Of a stretch of 64,000 nucleotides of DNA, positions 44,163-54,498 are shown in pieces; the first letter of the stretch is position 1, and every line of letters begins with the position of its first letter. Origin of the DNA: Sulfurimonas sp. (GTDB taxonomy: Bacteria > Campylobacterota > Campylobacteria > Campylobacterales > Sulfurimonadaceae); assembly GCA_013791885.1 (NCBI GenBank), contig VMSZ01000038.1:1-64000 (forward strand), in the 5' to 3' direction. Made by a program: the position numbers and the translations under genes. Under the pieces are notes generated by a model. That model worked only from the letters and a program-made list of their open reading frames with translations. It was not told where the DNA came from and did not search any database.

Positions 44163-47100
44163 ATGTACAAGCTCTCAATTAATAGACCTATAACAACGCT
44201 CATGTACGTGATAACCTTGGTTATCTTTGGTTATATGAGTTTTAAGGCTATGCCCTCAGCACTTTTTCCAAACATAGATTTTCCTATGGTTACGGTTCAG
44301 ACGGTTTATCCGGGGGCAGAATCTGGCACAATTGAATCTCAGGTAACGGATAAAATAGAAGAGGCCATTTCCCGTATCGGCGGAGTGGACTCCATAACAT
44401 CAACAAGCAGCGAAGGCGTGAGTGTTGTTATGATTAAGTTCTTTTTAGAACGCGACATTGACGAAGCGACCAATGATGTCCGCGACAAAGTAGCCTCGGT
44501 TGTTCTGCCTCGTGAGGCAAAAATGCCGCTTGTCAGCAAGCTTGACATCGGCGGCGCACCGATTGTAAACATCTTTTTAACGCCTAAAAACGGAAGCCTC
44601 AAAGAGTTGATGCTTTTTGCAGATGAGAAGGTCAAACCGAAACTTCAAAAAATTAACGGCGTGGGTGCGATTAATATTTTAGGATATAAGGACAGAGAGA
44701 TAAAAATCTTCCCAAATCCTGAGCTTCTAAACAAGTTTAACATCAGTGTTACAGAGCTAAATGCAGCGGTTGCGGCGGAAAATGTCAAAATAGGCGGCGG
44801 AAAACTCATCTCTCAAACGCAGGAGTTTACGCTCAAAACAAAAGCGGACGCACTAAGCGTAAGTGAGCTTGAAGAGATAATTATCAAAGACAATATCCGC
44901 CTTAAAGATATAGCCAAAGTTGAGGATGCTCTGAGCGATGCCAAAAGCTACTCCGCGTTTAATGACGTAGAAGGCGTTATGCTTGAGGTGCAAAAAATCT
45001 CCGGTACGAACACTATAGAGATTGTAGATAAGGTTAAAGAGGTCTTTCCTGAGCTTCAAACTTTAGCGGGAGAGAATTTTAATGTGCAGATTTTAAAAGA
45101 TACAACTCCGGTTATTGTCAGCTCACTTGAACATGTGAAGTTTGACCTTGTTTACGGGGCACTTTTGGCAGTTGTTATTGTCTTTTTCTTTTTAAGAAAC
45201 TTGACTATTACAGTTGTTTCTGCCATCTCCATTCCTGCTTCCATTTTTGGGACCTTTGCTTTGATGGACTATATGGGTTTTGAGCTGAACAAAATGACGC
45301 TTATCGGGCTTACTTTGGCCATCGGGATTATTATCGATGATGCCATTGTCGTCATTGAAAACATCTACAAAAAGATGGAAGCGGGCATGAGCAAGTTTGA
45401 GGCCGCAGTTGAGGGAACTAAAGAGATGGCGTTTACCATTATGGCCATCTCGGCTATGCTTTTGGCCGTTTTCATCCCTGTCTCTTTCATGAGCGGGATT
45501 GTCGGGAAATTCTTTGAATCTTTCGCTATGACGGTTGGGTTTGCGGTTATTATCTCCTATTCCATAGCTCTGAGTTTTATTCCGAGCTTGAGTGCGCGCG
45601 TACTGCATAAAGGGGAAAACTGGTTTTACAATGTTACAGAGCCGTTTTTCAAACTTCTGGAGAAGATGTACGAGTTTACGTTAAAACTGGTACTGCGTTT
45701 TAAAATCCTTACCCTCATTGTTGTTTTTGCAACTTTCTTTGCCTCTTTGAGTCTTTTTCCAAAGATTGGTATGGACTTTATTCCAAAAGAGGATGCAGCG
45801 GAGTTTGAGATTCAGATGAAGGCAAACGCAGGAGTTTCCCTTGAAGAGATGGTACGTAAATCTAAAGAAGTTCAGGCCATGGTTCAAGAAGATAAAAGCG
45901 TTATGTATACGACTTTAAGTGTCGGCTACAACTCGGCACAGGAGAAAAATAAGGCTGTCATTTATGTCAAACTTCTCCCAAAAGAAGAGAGAACAAATAA
46001 TCAGGAACAAATAGTTCAGGACTTTAGAGGCAAGCTCAAAGTATTTTCCAAAGATATGTTTATTACCGCGGCAGCTATTCCTAACATTAAAGGTGCCGGC
46101 GTTTCTGTACCTTACCAGATTGTTTTAAAATCTGACTCTTTTGAAGACTTGCAAACAGCCTCTAAAAACCTGACAGAACATTTGGCGAAAAAAGAGGGGT
46201 TTGTAGATATTGACACAAATTTAGATGCCGGAAAACCGCAGATAGATTTAACAATAAACAGAACAAACGCAAATCGTTTAGGCATTTCGGCTTCACAAAT
46301 CGCACAGGCAATCGCCACTGCATTTTCAAGCGACTTGGAAGTTTCCTATTTTGAAGAAAACGGCAAACAGTATAACATAACACTGCGTTTTAGTGATACT
46401 AACAGAGTGAGTGTTGAAGACATCAAAAAGATGCAGCTTCGTGACAAAAACGGCAACCTTGTCTATCTTGACGGCCTTGTTAATTTTACTCAAAGCGAAG
46501 CACTGGCAACTATCAACCACTTTGACAGACAAAGACAGGTGACGGTTTATGCTGACTTGTTCGGGCTTGACCTTGGCGGTGCGGTTGCTTACACAAGAGA
46601 GTCCATAGACTCGCTTATGCCGGCAACTGTAAGCTACAGGTTTACGGGTTTTGCCGAAGAGATGGAAAAAACAGGCAAGGCTTTTGGTGTGGCAATCGGT
46701 CTAAGTATTATCTTGATGTTCATTATTTTGGCTATTTTGTATGAGTCACTTATTCAGCCAATCATCATCATGATGGCTTTGCCTCTGAGTATCATTGGGG
46801 TGATGTTAGCGCTGTACATGAGCGGTTTGCAGTTTAGTTTGTTTGTTATGATTGGTTTTATGTTACTTATGGGAATGGTCGGCAAAAACGCAGTTCTTCT
46901 AGTGGACTTTGCAAACGCAGCTATGGCTCGGGGCAATAGTGCCGATGAAGCGCTCATAGAAGCCGGCGAAAAAAGACTTCGACCTATTTTGATGACAACC
47001 ATCGCTATGGTTTTTGCTATGCTTCCTTTGGCTCTAGGCAGCGGAATAGGAAGTGAGACAAAAGCACCGATGGCAATCTCAATCATCGGTGGTTTGTTAA

Positions 47101-47204
47101 GTTCAATGGTTTTAACACTCTTAGTTGTTCCTGTTATGTACAGACTCATTAACCCGTTTGACAGATGGCTTAGAAAGTTCTATGAGAAGAAAAAAATAAT
47201 CTAG
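44163..47204 (+). CDS. RND multidrug efflux transporter (AcrB/HAE1 type)
   Basis: 1013 residues. Proton-driven inner-membrane pump. Seen: NRPITTLMYVITLVIFGYMSFKAMPSALFPNIDFPMVTVQTVYPGAES at the start, the GIIIDDAIVVIENIYKKMEAG block with the two proton-relay aspartates, the FIPVSFMSGIVGKFFESFAMTVGFAVIISYSIALSFIPSLSARVL segment, and the second-half GMVGKNAVLLVDFANAAMARG. Last gene of the tetR-tolC-adaptor-pump operon. Substrate unknown. The following 116 bases hold copy B of the two-hairpin element. Confidence 0.95.
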   Translation: MYKLSINRPITTLMYVITLVIFGYMSFKAMPSALFPNIDFPMVTVQTVYPGAESGTIESQVTDKIEEAISRIGGVDSITSTSSEGVSVVMIKFFLERDIDEATNDVRDKVASVVLPREAKMPLVSKLDIGGAPIVNIFLTPKNGSLKELMLFADEKVKPKLQKINGVGAINILGYKDREIKIFPNPELLNKFNISVTELNAAVAAENVKIGGGKLISQTQEFTLKTKADALSVSELEEIIIKDNIRLKDIAKVEDALSDAKSYSAFNDVEGVMLEVQKISGTNTIEIVDKVKEVFPELQTLAGENFNVQILKDTTPVIVSSLEHVKFDLVYGALLAVVIVFFFLRNLTITVVSAISIPASIFGTFALMDYMGFELNKMTLIGLTLAIGIIIDDAIVVIENIYKKMEAGMSKFEAAVEGTKEMAFTIMAISAMLLAVFIPVSFMSGIVGKFFESFAMTVGFAVIISYSIALSFIPSLSARVLHKGENWFYNVTEPFFKLLEKMYEFTLKLVLRFKILTLIVVFATFFASLSLFPKIGMDFIPKEDAAEFEIQMKANAGVSLEEMVRKSKEVQAMVQEDKSVMYTTLSVGYNSAQEKNKAVIYVKLLPKEERTNNQEQIVQDFRGKLKVFSKDMFITAAAIPNIKGAGVSVPYQIVLKSDSFEDLQTASKNLTEHLAKKEGFVDIDTNLDAGKPQIDLTINRTNANRLGISASQIAQAIATAFSSDLEVSYFEENGKQYNITLRFSDTNRVSVEDIKKMQLRDKNGNLVYLDGLVNFTQSEALATINHFDRQRQVTVYADLFGLDLGGAVAYTRESIDSLMPATVSYRFTGFAEEMEKTGKAFGVAIGLSIILMFIILAILYESLIQPIIIMMALPLSIIGVMLALYMSGLQFSLFVMIGFMLLMGMVGKNAVLLVDFANAAMARGNSADEALIEAGEKRLRPILMTTIAMVFAMLPLALGSGIGSETKAPMAISIIGGLLSSMVLTLLVVPVMYRLINPFDRWLRKFYEKKKII

Positions 47205-47218
47205 TTACTGATGTTAGG

Positions 47219-47273
47219 CACTTTATGAACAAAGTTCATAAAGTGGCAGGGACCCGTATCTGTCGGATACGGG
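47219..47273 (+). repeat. two-hairpin intergenic element, copy B
   Basis: First hairpin: a perfect 12-bp stem CACTTTATGAAC / GTTCATAAAGTG with loop AAA. Then GGCAGGGAC (47245-47253) and a second hairpin CCCGTATC / GATACGGG with a 5-base loop. Related to copy A at 33619-33665. May terminate the efflux operon, although no T-run follows; a -10 box TATAAT (47296-47301) for the next gene comes after it. Confidence 0.65.
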
Positions 47274-47320
47274 AGAAAAATTCATCTGAGTAGGGTATAA
47301 TTTAGCAAAAAAGTGATGTT

Positions 47321-47764
47321 ATGGAACTTACTCTACTTATTAAATCTGTTTTGGGCTTGGTTGTTATACTTGGTATTTTAGTTTTTTTACTTGTCATGTC
47401 TTCTAAAAGTAAAAAAGCCAGCAGTGTTGAAGTCGTTGAAAAAGCAGCGGCACAAGCAAGACCCGCAACAGATTTACCGACACTTACGGCTATTGTGAAA
47501 AATAAAAAATCAAGTGCGAAAGAGTTGAAAGAAGCGCTTGATTTGATAATGAAATATCATGGAACAATTCATCCAAAGTTAGGCTCAAGAACACATCCGG
47601 AGTATGATATTTATATGGAAATACTCTTTATGATCTGCAGACATCCAAATACCAATAAAGATATCATTTTAAGTTTTAACAGAGAGTTGGAGCAAAAAAA
47701 TCCTGACTATAAAGTTGAGATAAATGAAGCGATAACAAAAGGGCTAAACTCCAGAGGAGCTTAG
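47321..47764 (+). CDS. membrane-anchored hypothetical protein
   Basis: 147 residues. One N-terminal hydrophobic helix ([22 protein letters not shown]) followed by a soluble helical domain ([70 protein letters not shown]). Not recognised; appears to be a lineage-conserved type. Own -10 box 20 bases upstream of the start. Its stop codon overlaps that of the convergent chemoreceptor gene. Confidence 0.7.
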   Translation: MELTLLIKSVLGLVVILGILVFLLVMSSKSKKASSVEVVEKAAAQARPATDLPTLTAIVKNKKSSAKELKEALDLIMKYHGTIHPKLGSRTHPEYDIYMEILFMICRHPNTNKDIILSFNRELEQKNPDYKVEINEAITKGLNSRGA

Positions 47765-48888
47765 TTTTTATGCTTTTTGTGTCTAAAAGCTTTTTCTTCT
47801 TCTTTCATTGCGTTTAGACTGCTGATTACCTCAATGGAAGCTTCCTCGGCATTTTTAAAATAAGTCATGACATTTTTCGCTTCACTGATGCAAGTCCCGT
47901 TTACAACGCATTCTACGGCTTTGTGTATGTTGTCATGAACAAGTTTGTGAGGTGTTTCGAGTTTGTTAAAACTTGCACATTTACCAAATTTTTCTTTTCC
48001 GCTTCCCTCAAAATACCATTTGCCTAAACGGCACTCTTTATCTGAAGAGAAATGTCCTATTTTTTGATTGTTAAAGACACTTTTGTATCCATTTGCTTTA
48101 AAAAGCAGGTGGTCGAGTTTTGTTAAAACCATAAAAATAGCATAAGTAACATCTTTGTTATCACATGAGATAAGCTGTGTATTAGTTGTGAGTTGTTCCA
48201 TCTGTTTTGCAAAGAGATACATTTGTTCATTTGAACTTGAAGAGAGTTCTTCCATCGCTCTGGAATGCTCATGCACTTCTTGTGTGTTTTGTTTGAGGCT
48301 TTGAACTGTTATCTCTACTTCACTTGTTGCTTTTTGAGTTCTTTCTGCGAGTTTACGAACTTCGTCTGCAACCACAGCAAAACCGCGTCCATGTTCACCG
48401 GCACGTGCTGCTTCTATGGCTGCGTTTAAAGCTAAAAGATTTGTCTGGTCGGAGATATCTTTAATGAGGTTAATGACTTGAGATATATTTTCAACATTAG
48501 AGTTAAGCGTACTTACTTGGTCATAAGTGCTTGTAATATGGGTAAGTAAAGAGTTCATTGTTTCACTCATGATGCTTACTTCATTTGAACAGTTTTGTGT
48601 GTAATCGCTGTTTTGAATATTAAGATTATCTATGCTTTCAAGTGCAAGAAGATTGGAACTCAGGTCCGTTTGAATAAGCGCTAAATCTCTTGTACAGCCG
48701 TCACTTAAACCTTGTGTTAAAGATTGTATGAGCTCAGCCATGACATTGGCACTATCGGCTTGTGTGGCTTTAATCTCTAACTCTGCTATTTTTGTATCTG
48801 CTCGTTCAAGTTGAGTCCGAAGTATTTCAATTTCTTTTTCTTTTGCGCTGAGCTCCGCTTTGTGTTTATCATTATCTCCAAAAAACAT
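47761..48888 (-). CDS. cytosolic chemoreceptor with CZB zinc-binding domain (TlpD-like)
   Basis: 375 residues without membrane segment. Seen: an N-terminal coiled coil ([30 protein letters not shown]), the conserved signalling tip [49 protein letters not shown], and a C-terminal CZB domain ([18 protein letters not shown]...[13 protein letters not shown]). The layout matches Helicobacter TlpD, a soluble receptor for oxidative or metabolic stress signals. Zinc ligands C, H, H are visible. Likely controls CheA and so swimming behaviour. Confidence 0.92.
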   Translation of the reverse strand: MFFGDNDKHKAELSAKEKEIEILRTQLERADTKIAELEIKATQADSANVMAELIQSLTQGLSDGCTRDLALIQTDLSSNLLALESIDNLNIQNSDYTQNCSNEVSIMSETMNSLLTHITSTYDQVSTLNSNVENISQVINLIKDISDQTNLLALNAAIEAARAGEHGRGFAVVADEVRKLAERTQKATSEVEITVQSLKQNTQEVHEHSRAMEELSSSSNEQMYLFAKQMEQLTTNTQLISCDNKDVTYAIFMVLTKLDHLLFKANGYKSVFNNQKIGHFSSDKECRLGKWYFEGSGKEKFGKCASFNKLETPHKLVHDNIHKAVECVVNGTCISEAKNVMTYFKNAEEASIEVISSLNAMKEEEKAFRHKKHKN

Positions 48889-48946
48889 ACTTACCCTTTA
48901 ACTTTAATAGGTCGAGTATATAGTAAATAATATAAGAATACATAAT

Positions 48947-50872
48947 TTAACCGTTGATTATTATCTCATCGCTCGCTTTACCCTGAATAGTGTGTATATC
49001 TTTCTCGTTAAGCTGTTTGAGTGTTTCCAAATCCATAACTCCCGTTGCTATTAGAGATATTCCAACCGTATCTGTAATCAGACGAAGCGCAGAGAGTGAC
49101 TGTTGGCTTTGTGTTAAAAAGTAGCTGCTCTCAGCTTTAATGTAGAGCGGGCGTAAATCTCTCAGGTATTGGTAGTCATTGCTTTCGCCTATAAATTCAT
49201 AGATACCCATATCGATGTTATATTTTTCAAAAAGAGCTTTGAAATCTTTGACATCTTTTGTATTTTTACGGACAAGCTTATCCGGCATTTCAATAATAAG
49301 TTTAAGCGGAAACTTTGAGCCGTATACTTTGAGCAAAGAAGCAATCTCATCATAAGTCTCCTGGAGTTCAAGATACTCAAATGAGAGTCGAATAGAACAT
49401 ACTGAGCCTTTGAGTTTTGGGTCTGTATTTTTAAAGAGCATCTGAATGATGTTCTGGTAGATTTTATTGCTCAAACCGGCTTGATTGGCAGGGGCCATAA
49501 ACTGTCCGTAATAGTACGTTTTGTCTGTGCTATTAAGGGCTAAGCTCAAGGCATTGTGCGCCACTTTTTTCGCTTTTGCATCTACTGTCTTGTATGGAAC
49601 AAAACTAAACTGTTTAAGGGCAAGCGCTTCTTTGATAATCTCTCTCCATGCTTCTTTTCCCATGACTTCAATTGCATCTTCGGCTTTGTCAAAGTGAATA
49701 TGCGTTTCAGAGAATTTTGCCTGAGTGAGTGCATTGTCGGAGTGAGAGAGGAGTTCACTTATTTTTTGTCTGTAGTTATATTCATAAAGGCCGATAGATA
49801 AAAAGGTGGTTTTCTCATCAAGCTCGAGAGCATTTATTAGCGTCTGGCTTGTGTTTTTAATCTCAAGTGCCATTTTTTCTGCTTCAACATCTGTGCATTC
49901 GGGAATAAAAATCGCAAATTCTGTCCCATTCATTCTGGCGATGATTGCTTCTTTGTATTTGCTTGAAGCACTTTTAAAAACCTCTGAAATGTCTAAAAAG
50001 AGCTTATCTACTTTTCTGTGGCCTATCTGTTCATTGGCTTCAATAACGCCGCTGAGGGCAATCATCATATTAATACCGCCCTTTGAAGATGCGTCTATTT
50101 TAAGGTATTCGGGAAATTTGTCTATAAGATATTTTCTGTTTCTAAGTTTTGTTGTCGGGTCAATGTACTCAAGCTCTTTTTGGCGTTTAAGCTCTTCGTT
50201 CCCTTTTTCAAACATGGCTTTTACTTTTGAGACCATGTTGTTCATACCTAAAACAACATCTTTAAACTCTTTGGTGTAAGGAATCTGCTCCTGAATGATA
50301 AACTCGTTTCTTATGACTGCTTCAGCTTGCTTTTGCACACCTTTGAGGGGCTTTAAGATAGCAACAAGAAGGAGATTGAGAATAGCGAGGCCAATAGCTG
50401 CCAAGATACCAAAAGAGATGAGCAGGTTCTTTAAGATAGTGTAAAGTTGTGTATAGGCATAGGCTACATCGCTCTGAACATGTAATATACCCACTTGGCT
50501 CCAGCCTGCAGAAACATTGGCGGAGGCTACGGGCGCTTCAAGAGTTATTGTGTTTAAAAACCACTGAGGCACATCAGCGGATTTACTCTCAATCTTTCTC
50601 TCATACAAGATGACATTGTCCACATCCACAAGAGATATAGTGAGATAGTTCCCGCTGTCAAAGTTGGCGTTTATCATGGTTGACATCATGGAGATATCCC
50701 CATTTGCTCCACCCAAAGAGAGGCTTAATGAGGAAGCGGTGTTTTTCGCATCTTCATAAAGCCTTTCAGAAACAGATTCATTTGCGCTTTTAAAGTTCAG
50801 TGTCAAAACTGTTCCAAGTATAGCAAGAAGAAAGAGTGAGAGCAGGAGTGCTATTTGTTTGAAGAGAGTCAT
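48947..50872 (-). CDS. lapD: LapD-type c-di-GMP receptor
   Basis: 641 residues. Inner-membrane protein with two transmembrane helices bracketing a periplasmic LapD/MoxY-like domain (QIALLLSLFLLAILGTVLTLNFKSANESVSERLYEDAKNTASSLSLSL), HAMP, a degenerate GGDEF (IARMNGTEFAIF) and a degenerate EAL domain (PYKTVDAKAKK, then YIKAESSYFLTQSQQ). Known: LapD binds c-di-GMP through EAL and then sequesters the protease LapG in the periplasm. The LapG gene lies directly upstream, overlapping by four bases, which settles the assignment. Confidence 0.9.
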   Translation of the reverse strand: MTLFKQIALLLSLFLLAILGTVLTLNFKSANESVSERLYEDAKNTASSLSLSLGGANGDISMMSTMINANFDSGNYLTISLVDVDNVILYERKIESKSADVPQWFLNTITLEAPVASANVSAGWSQVGILHVQSDVAYAYTQLYTILKNLLISFGILAAIGLAILNLLLVAILKPLKGVQKQAEAVIRNEFIIQEQIPYTKEFKDVVLGMNNMVSKVKAMFEKGNEELKRQKELEYIDPTTKLRNRKYLIDKFPEYLKIDASSKGGINMMIALSGVIEANEQIGHRKVDKLFLDISEVFKSASSKYKEAIIARMNGTEFAIFIPECTDVEAEKMALEIKNTSQTLINALELDEKTTFLSIGLYEYNYRQKISELLSHSDNALTQAKFSETHIHFDKAEDAIEVMGKEAWREIIKEALALKQFSFVPYKTVDAKAKKVAHNALSLALNSTDKTYYYGQFMAPANQAGLSNKIYQNIIQMLFKNTDPKLKGSVCSIRLSFEYLELQETYDEIASLLKVYGSKFPLKLIIEMPDKLVRKNTKDVKDFKALFEKYNIDMGIYEFIGESNDYQYLRDLRPLYIKAESSYFLTQSQQSLSALRLITDTVGISLIATGVMDLETLKQLNEKDIHTIQGKASDEIIING

Positions 50873-51513
50873 ATTTTTTGCCTTTTCATGTTGAGTTTAA
50901 GTTCATCCCATTTTTTGTGGGCTTTGTCGTTGTTCACTTTTTTACCGGTTCCACCGGCAGAGTTGGCTTTATAGAGAGATTCTCCGTTGAAGTTGTAGAT
51001 TGGTGTGAGGTCTGTTCTCTGAGAGGCCGGAAAAATTTTGAGATTGTAGTTATCAAGTACAAGCGGTTCGGAGCGCGGTGTTTCGAAGTAGGTTAAAACC
51101 ATGTGCGAAGCTGCGAATCTGGTTGATTTTACATAGGTAAAGAAGAGCTTCTTGCTGTCTACACCCAAATAAATCAGGGCAAAATATTTGCTGATGACAT
51201 AATCTTCACAGTCACCCATATCTTTGCCTAAAAACTCCCACGGAGTTGCCCAGTAATCACTGACACCGTAAACCTTTTGGTCTGAAGTATATCTCACGCT
51301 ATTAAAAAAATCATTGACAGCGTTTAATTTTTCCATGTCGCTGGAGCTTTTGACCTCGTCCAAAGTTTTTTGCAGATAAAAAAATCTTTTTTTTGCAAAG
51401 ACCTTGTATTTTCCCTCAATTTTTGACATCAGTCCATCATCCACATAAGGAGTGTCTGCATAAACCGCATCAACAAAAAGCATGAGAAACAAAGTAATCT
51501 TTACGAGAATCAT
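50869..51513 (-). CDS. lapG: LapG-type periplasmic cysteine protease
   Basis: 214 residues from the ATG at 51513, which gives a signal peptide (MILVKITLFLMLFVDAVYA); the longer track ORF has none and overlaps the neighbour. Transglutaminase-like BTLCP fold with catalytic triad: Cys in KDMGDCEDYVISKYFAL, His in AASHMVLTYF, Asp in LVLDNYNLKI; DYWATPWEFL precedes. LapG cuts large RTX adhesins at a di-alanine site to release cells from biofilm. No such adhesin is seen in the window. A -10 box lies six bases before the ATG and there is no ribosome site. Confidence 0.9.
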   Translation of the reverse strand: MILVKITLFLMLFVDAVYADTPYVDDGLMSKIEGKYKVFAKKRFFYLQKTLDEVKSSSDMEKLNAVNDFFNSVRYTSDQKVYGVSDYWATPWEFLGKDMGDCEDYVISKYFALIYLGVDSKKLFFTYVKSTRFAASHMVLTYFETPRSEPLVLDNYNLKIFPASQRTDLTPIYNFNGESLYKANSAGGTGKKVNNDKAHKKWDELKLNMKRQKI

Positions 51514-51519
51514 GCAGTG

Positions 51520-51525
51520 ATTATA
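51520..51525 (-). promoter_or_regulatory. lapG -10 box, six bases from the start codon
   Basis: TATAAT on the minus strand, followed by CACTGC and the ATG of lapG. As for dnaG, this spacing puts the start of transcription at the start codon and no Shine-Dalgarno sequence is present, suggesting a leaderless transcript or entry from the upstream radical-SAM gene. Confidence 0.5.
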
Positions 51526-51526
51526 A

Positions 51527-53029
51527 CTAATTTTGTCTTTTGTTGAAACCCGAAGTTCCCTCTTTTGCCTTTGTTTCAAAGTCGCCGGCAAAGGGTTTTA
51601 AATATTTTGGAACAGCACGCCCTTTGAGTTTCATCATATCTTCAAGCATCGCCTCTGCTACAGACTCGGACGAGAGCTTTTTGACTTCTGTGAGATAGCC
51701 AAATAAAAGCTCTCCCAGGCGCTCCAGAGAAATTTTCCAGGTAGAGTCTGTTTGAGTATAAATCCATGCGCTAAAGGCATAAAAGTTTTCATAAACGCTT
51801 TCATTTTTCCAAAGCAGCAGAATAGATTTTTTAAAATTTCCGCTGTTGTAGGTCAGGTCCCAAAAACGGGCAAAACGTTTCATAATCTGAATGTCATTAA
51901 AACTCAAAAGAGAATTCTGTAAAATATCATAGGGCGGTTTGTCGCTGTACACCATGGCAAACTCTTCATCATGGCGTTTAATGTAGGTTCCTGAGAGTTT
52001 TTTGAGTATGCCTATCTGAATCTCGCAAGAGCTCATGTTTACAAGTTTGTCCAAGTTCGCTCCAAAACTCTTCAAACTCTCGCCCGGAAGTCCGACGATG
52101 AGGTCGAGATGGATGTGCGCATGTGTTTGGTTTTCTAAAAAGCTGATATTCTCTTCTATCTTTTGCAGATTAAGCTGGCGGGATATGTTGTTTGCTACTT
52201 CAAGATTGAGAGTTTGTATACCGATTTCAAGCTGCAGGGCTCCATGAGGAAATTTGGCAATTTTTTCTCTGAGTGAAGCTGGAAAATGGTCAGGTATAAC
52301 CTCAAAGTGGGCGAAGTACGGCTCATTCTTGGCAAGGAAAAAGTCCAGAATTCTGTTTGCGGTTTTCATATTGAGATTAAAAGTTCTGTCTACAAATTTG
52401 AAGTTTCTAGCACCTCTTTGCCAAAGATTTTCAAACTCTTCTAAAACTTTGTCCAAGTCAAAAGCGCGTACTTTTTCATCCATAGATGAGAGGCAAAACT
52501 CACACTCAAAAGGACAGCCACGGGAAATTTCTACATAGATGTAGCGATTTTTTACATCTTCGTCCGTGTAGTGTTTGTAAGGAAGTTCTATTGTTTTTAA
52601 ATCAGGCAGAGTCATTTTTATGATTTTTTCTTTGGGTGGAGATAGTTGCAAAATATTTTTACAAAGGGCATAAAACGCAGTGTCTCCTTCACCTTCGATA
52701 ATGAAATCGGCATCATCAAAATTAACTCTGTAAGGTTTGTAGGTGACTTCGGGACCACCTAAAATAATGGTCGTTTTTGGGGAAACTTTTTTAATTACCT
52801 CAATGAGTTCACTTACCTCTGAAGCATTCCAGATGTAAACTCCAATGCCTATAATATCTGGAGAATGAAGAAGAAGTTTTTCTGCAACAGTCTGCACGGC
52901 ATCGTTGATGCTGAATTCTAAAATTGCCGTTTGGTCTTGAAGTTCCTGCATGTTTGCATACAAATAGCGAAGCCCGATGGCAGTGTGGGCGTACCTTGCG
53001 TTTAAAGTTGTTAGGATTATTTTTGTCAT
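51527..53029 (-). CDS. B12-binding radical SAM protein
   Basis: About 500 residues from the ATG at 53029 (the track start adds a TTG-led MLAYDKLLL). N-terminal cobalamin-binding-like domain (ILTTLNARYAHTAIGLRYLYANM, IIGIGVYIWNASEVSELIEVIKK, TIILGGPEVT), then the radical-SAM cysteines in ISRGCPFECEFCLSS and KFVDRTFNLNMKTANRILDF. This is the DUF4080-containing group of B12 radical SAM proteins. Reaction unknown. Its stop is 13 bases before the lapG start, but the two genes have no obvious functional link. Confidence 0.85.
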   Translation of the reverse strand: MTKIILTTLNARYAHTAIGLRYLYANMQELQDQTAILEFSINDAVQTVAEKLLLHSPDIIGIGVYIWNASEVSELIEVIKKVSPKTTIILGGPEVTYKPYRVNFDDADFIIEGEGDTAFYALCKNILQLSPPKEKIIKMTLPDLKTIELPYKHYTDEDVKNRYIYVEISRGCPFECEFCLSSMDEKVRAFDLDKVLEEFENLWQRGARNFKFVDRTFNLNMKTANRILDFFLAKNEPYFAHFEVIPDHFPASLREKIAKFPHGALQLEIGIQTLNLEVANNISRQLNLQKIEENISFLENQTHAHIHLDLIVGLPGESLKSFGANLDKLVNMSSCEIQIGILKKLSGTYIKRHDEEFAMVYSDKPPYDILQNSLLSFNDIQIMKRFARFWDLTYNSGNFKKSILLLWKNESVYENFYAFSAWIYTQTDSTWKISLERLGELLFGYLTEVKKLSSESVAEAMLEDMMKLKGRAVPKYLKPFAGDFETKAKEGTSGFNKRQN

Positions 53030-53067
53030 AAGGAGAAGTTTATCATAAGCTAGCAAAGAGTGCTGGC

Positions 53068-54498
53068 TTATTTATGGATTCTACTTCTGTCTATAAGCTG
53101 GTTAAGAAGATTCCCAAGTTGATCACTCGCTTCTTCCATACGTCTAAAGTTTTCTGTAATAATTGCTGCATTCTTTTCCTCAAATACAGTGTTGGAGAGT
53201 ACATACCCATAGTTTGACAGAGCCATATCATGAACAATTTTATGAGGCTCTGCAAGTTTTGGATAGATTTTAGAACTTTTGAAAAGTTCAGCGCCTTCAT
53301 TTGCATACCATTTTCCAAAGTGACACATCGTATGATCCGTCAAATTGCGATTAGCATCTTTATTCATGACACTTGCATAGACAGCAGATTTAAAGATGGA
53401 GTGGTCTATTTCTATTAGAGAGACCAGGAAAACATTTTGAAGTACTTTTGCATCCTCTGCTGTGCCGCGTGCATCTTGATCGAAGAGATGAAGTGTTTGC
53501 GAGAAGTTGCCCATATGTGCCATGGACCCTTCTGCAAGTTGTGCCATAGTCTGTGACTCTTCTTGAATAAATACGGTCTCTTGCTGAAGCGTTGAGATTG
53601 TAATGGAGATCTCTGAGGTTGCTTTGGCAGTTCTTTCGGCTAATTTTCTTACTTCATCTGCTACAACGGCAAAGCCGCGTCCATGTTCACCTGCACGTGC
53701 GGCTTCAATGGCTGCGTTTAGAGCAAGAAGATTTGTCTGTTCAGCAATATCTTTGATGAGACCGGCTATGGATGAAATCTCTTTGGATTGATTACTGAGG
53801 CTGTTAACTCCCTCAATTGTTTTTGAAATACTCTGGTTGAGATTTTCAAAGTTGTGGTTGACTGAGAGAACAGCTTCAAGACTCTCTTGTGAAAGTTTGG
53901 CAGTCTGATTGGCCTTTTCAACAATGTGACCCATGAGCTCATTACCGTCTTCAATATCTTTTTTAATATCATAAAGCCCGCCTGTAGTTCCTCCGCCTAA
54001 GCTGTTGAAGGATTTTGCTAGTTCTCCCTGAACAGCAAGAATTTTACCTGCAACAATTCCTTCGAGTGCAAGATTCAAAGAAGGGACATTTTTCTTAATA
54101 GTGCCCTTGAGACCATTAGAAAAAATGTAAGCTGTTTTGTCGCCAGCTACAGCAAGATCTATAGCTGAAGCAGTATCACGCATGAAAGCCTCAATTTGAT
54201 CTGCTAGGTTATTATATCCCCATGCAATGTCAAAATATATTGAATCTTTAGGAATATTTGTAACTCTGCCATCAATTTTACCCTCTCCTGCATCTTTAAT
54301 AATCTCTGTTACTTTTGCGAGGAGTTGGTCGGCTTCATTGTTCGTTTGTGCGGGAAAAAACAAGCCGATTGCAAAGAGTACGAATACGCCAAGAGCAAGA
54401 ATAAACGAAGTAGAAAACGCAAGATAAATTGCAACAACAAGAGAAGCGACAAGGAAGTAGATTGTTTGCTTATTTTTGAAGATTGATAATGAATTCAT
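53068..54498 (-). CDS. CetA-like chemoreceptor with CZB domain, copy 1
   Basis: 476 residues. Two N-terminal membrane helices ([36 protein letters not shown]) with almost no periplasmic loop, a HAMP-like region, the MCP tip [48 protein letters not shown], and a C-terminal CZB domain ([15 protein letters not shown]...PHKIVHDMA). Without its own sensor domain it needs a partner; the PAS protein encoded just upstream overlaps it by 29 bases. This is the Campylobacter CetA/CetB energy-taxis layout. The start ATG 54498 has AAGGTGA at good distance. Confidence 0.88.
   Translation of the reverse strand: MNSLSIFKNKQTIYFLVASLVVAIYLAFSTSFILALGVFVLFAIGLFFPAQTNNEADQLLAKVTEIIKDAGEGKIDGRVTNIPKDSIYFDIAWGYNNLADQIEAFMRDTASAIDLAVAGDKTAYIFSNGLKGTIKKNVPSLNLALEGIVAGKILAVQGELAKSFNSLGGGTTGGLYDIKKDIEDGNELMGHIVEKANQTAKLSQESLEAVLSVNHNFENLNQSISKTIEGVNSLSNQSKEISSIAGLIKDIAEQTNLLALNAAIEAARAGEHGRGFAVVADEVRKLAERTAKATSEISITISTLQQETVFIQEESQTMAQLAEGSMAHMGNFSQTLHLFDQDARGTAEDAKVLQNVFLVSLIEIDHSIFKSAVYASVMNKDANRNLTDHTMCHFGKWYANEGAELFKSSKIYPKLAEPHKIVHDMALSNYGYVLSNTVFEEKNAAIITENFRRMEEASDQLGNLLNQLIDRSRIHK

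Noticed and set aside
51514-51591. Longer LapG N-terminus in the ORF track
   Set aside because: It overlaps the upstream gene in another frame and hides the signal peptide that a periplasmic protease needs.
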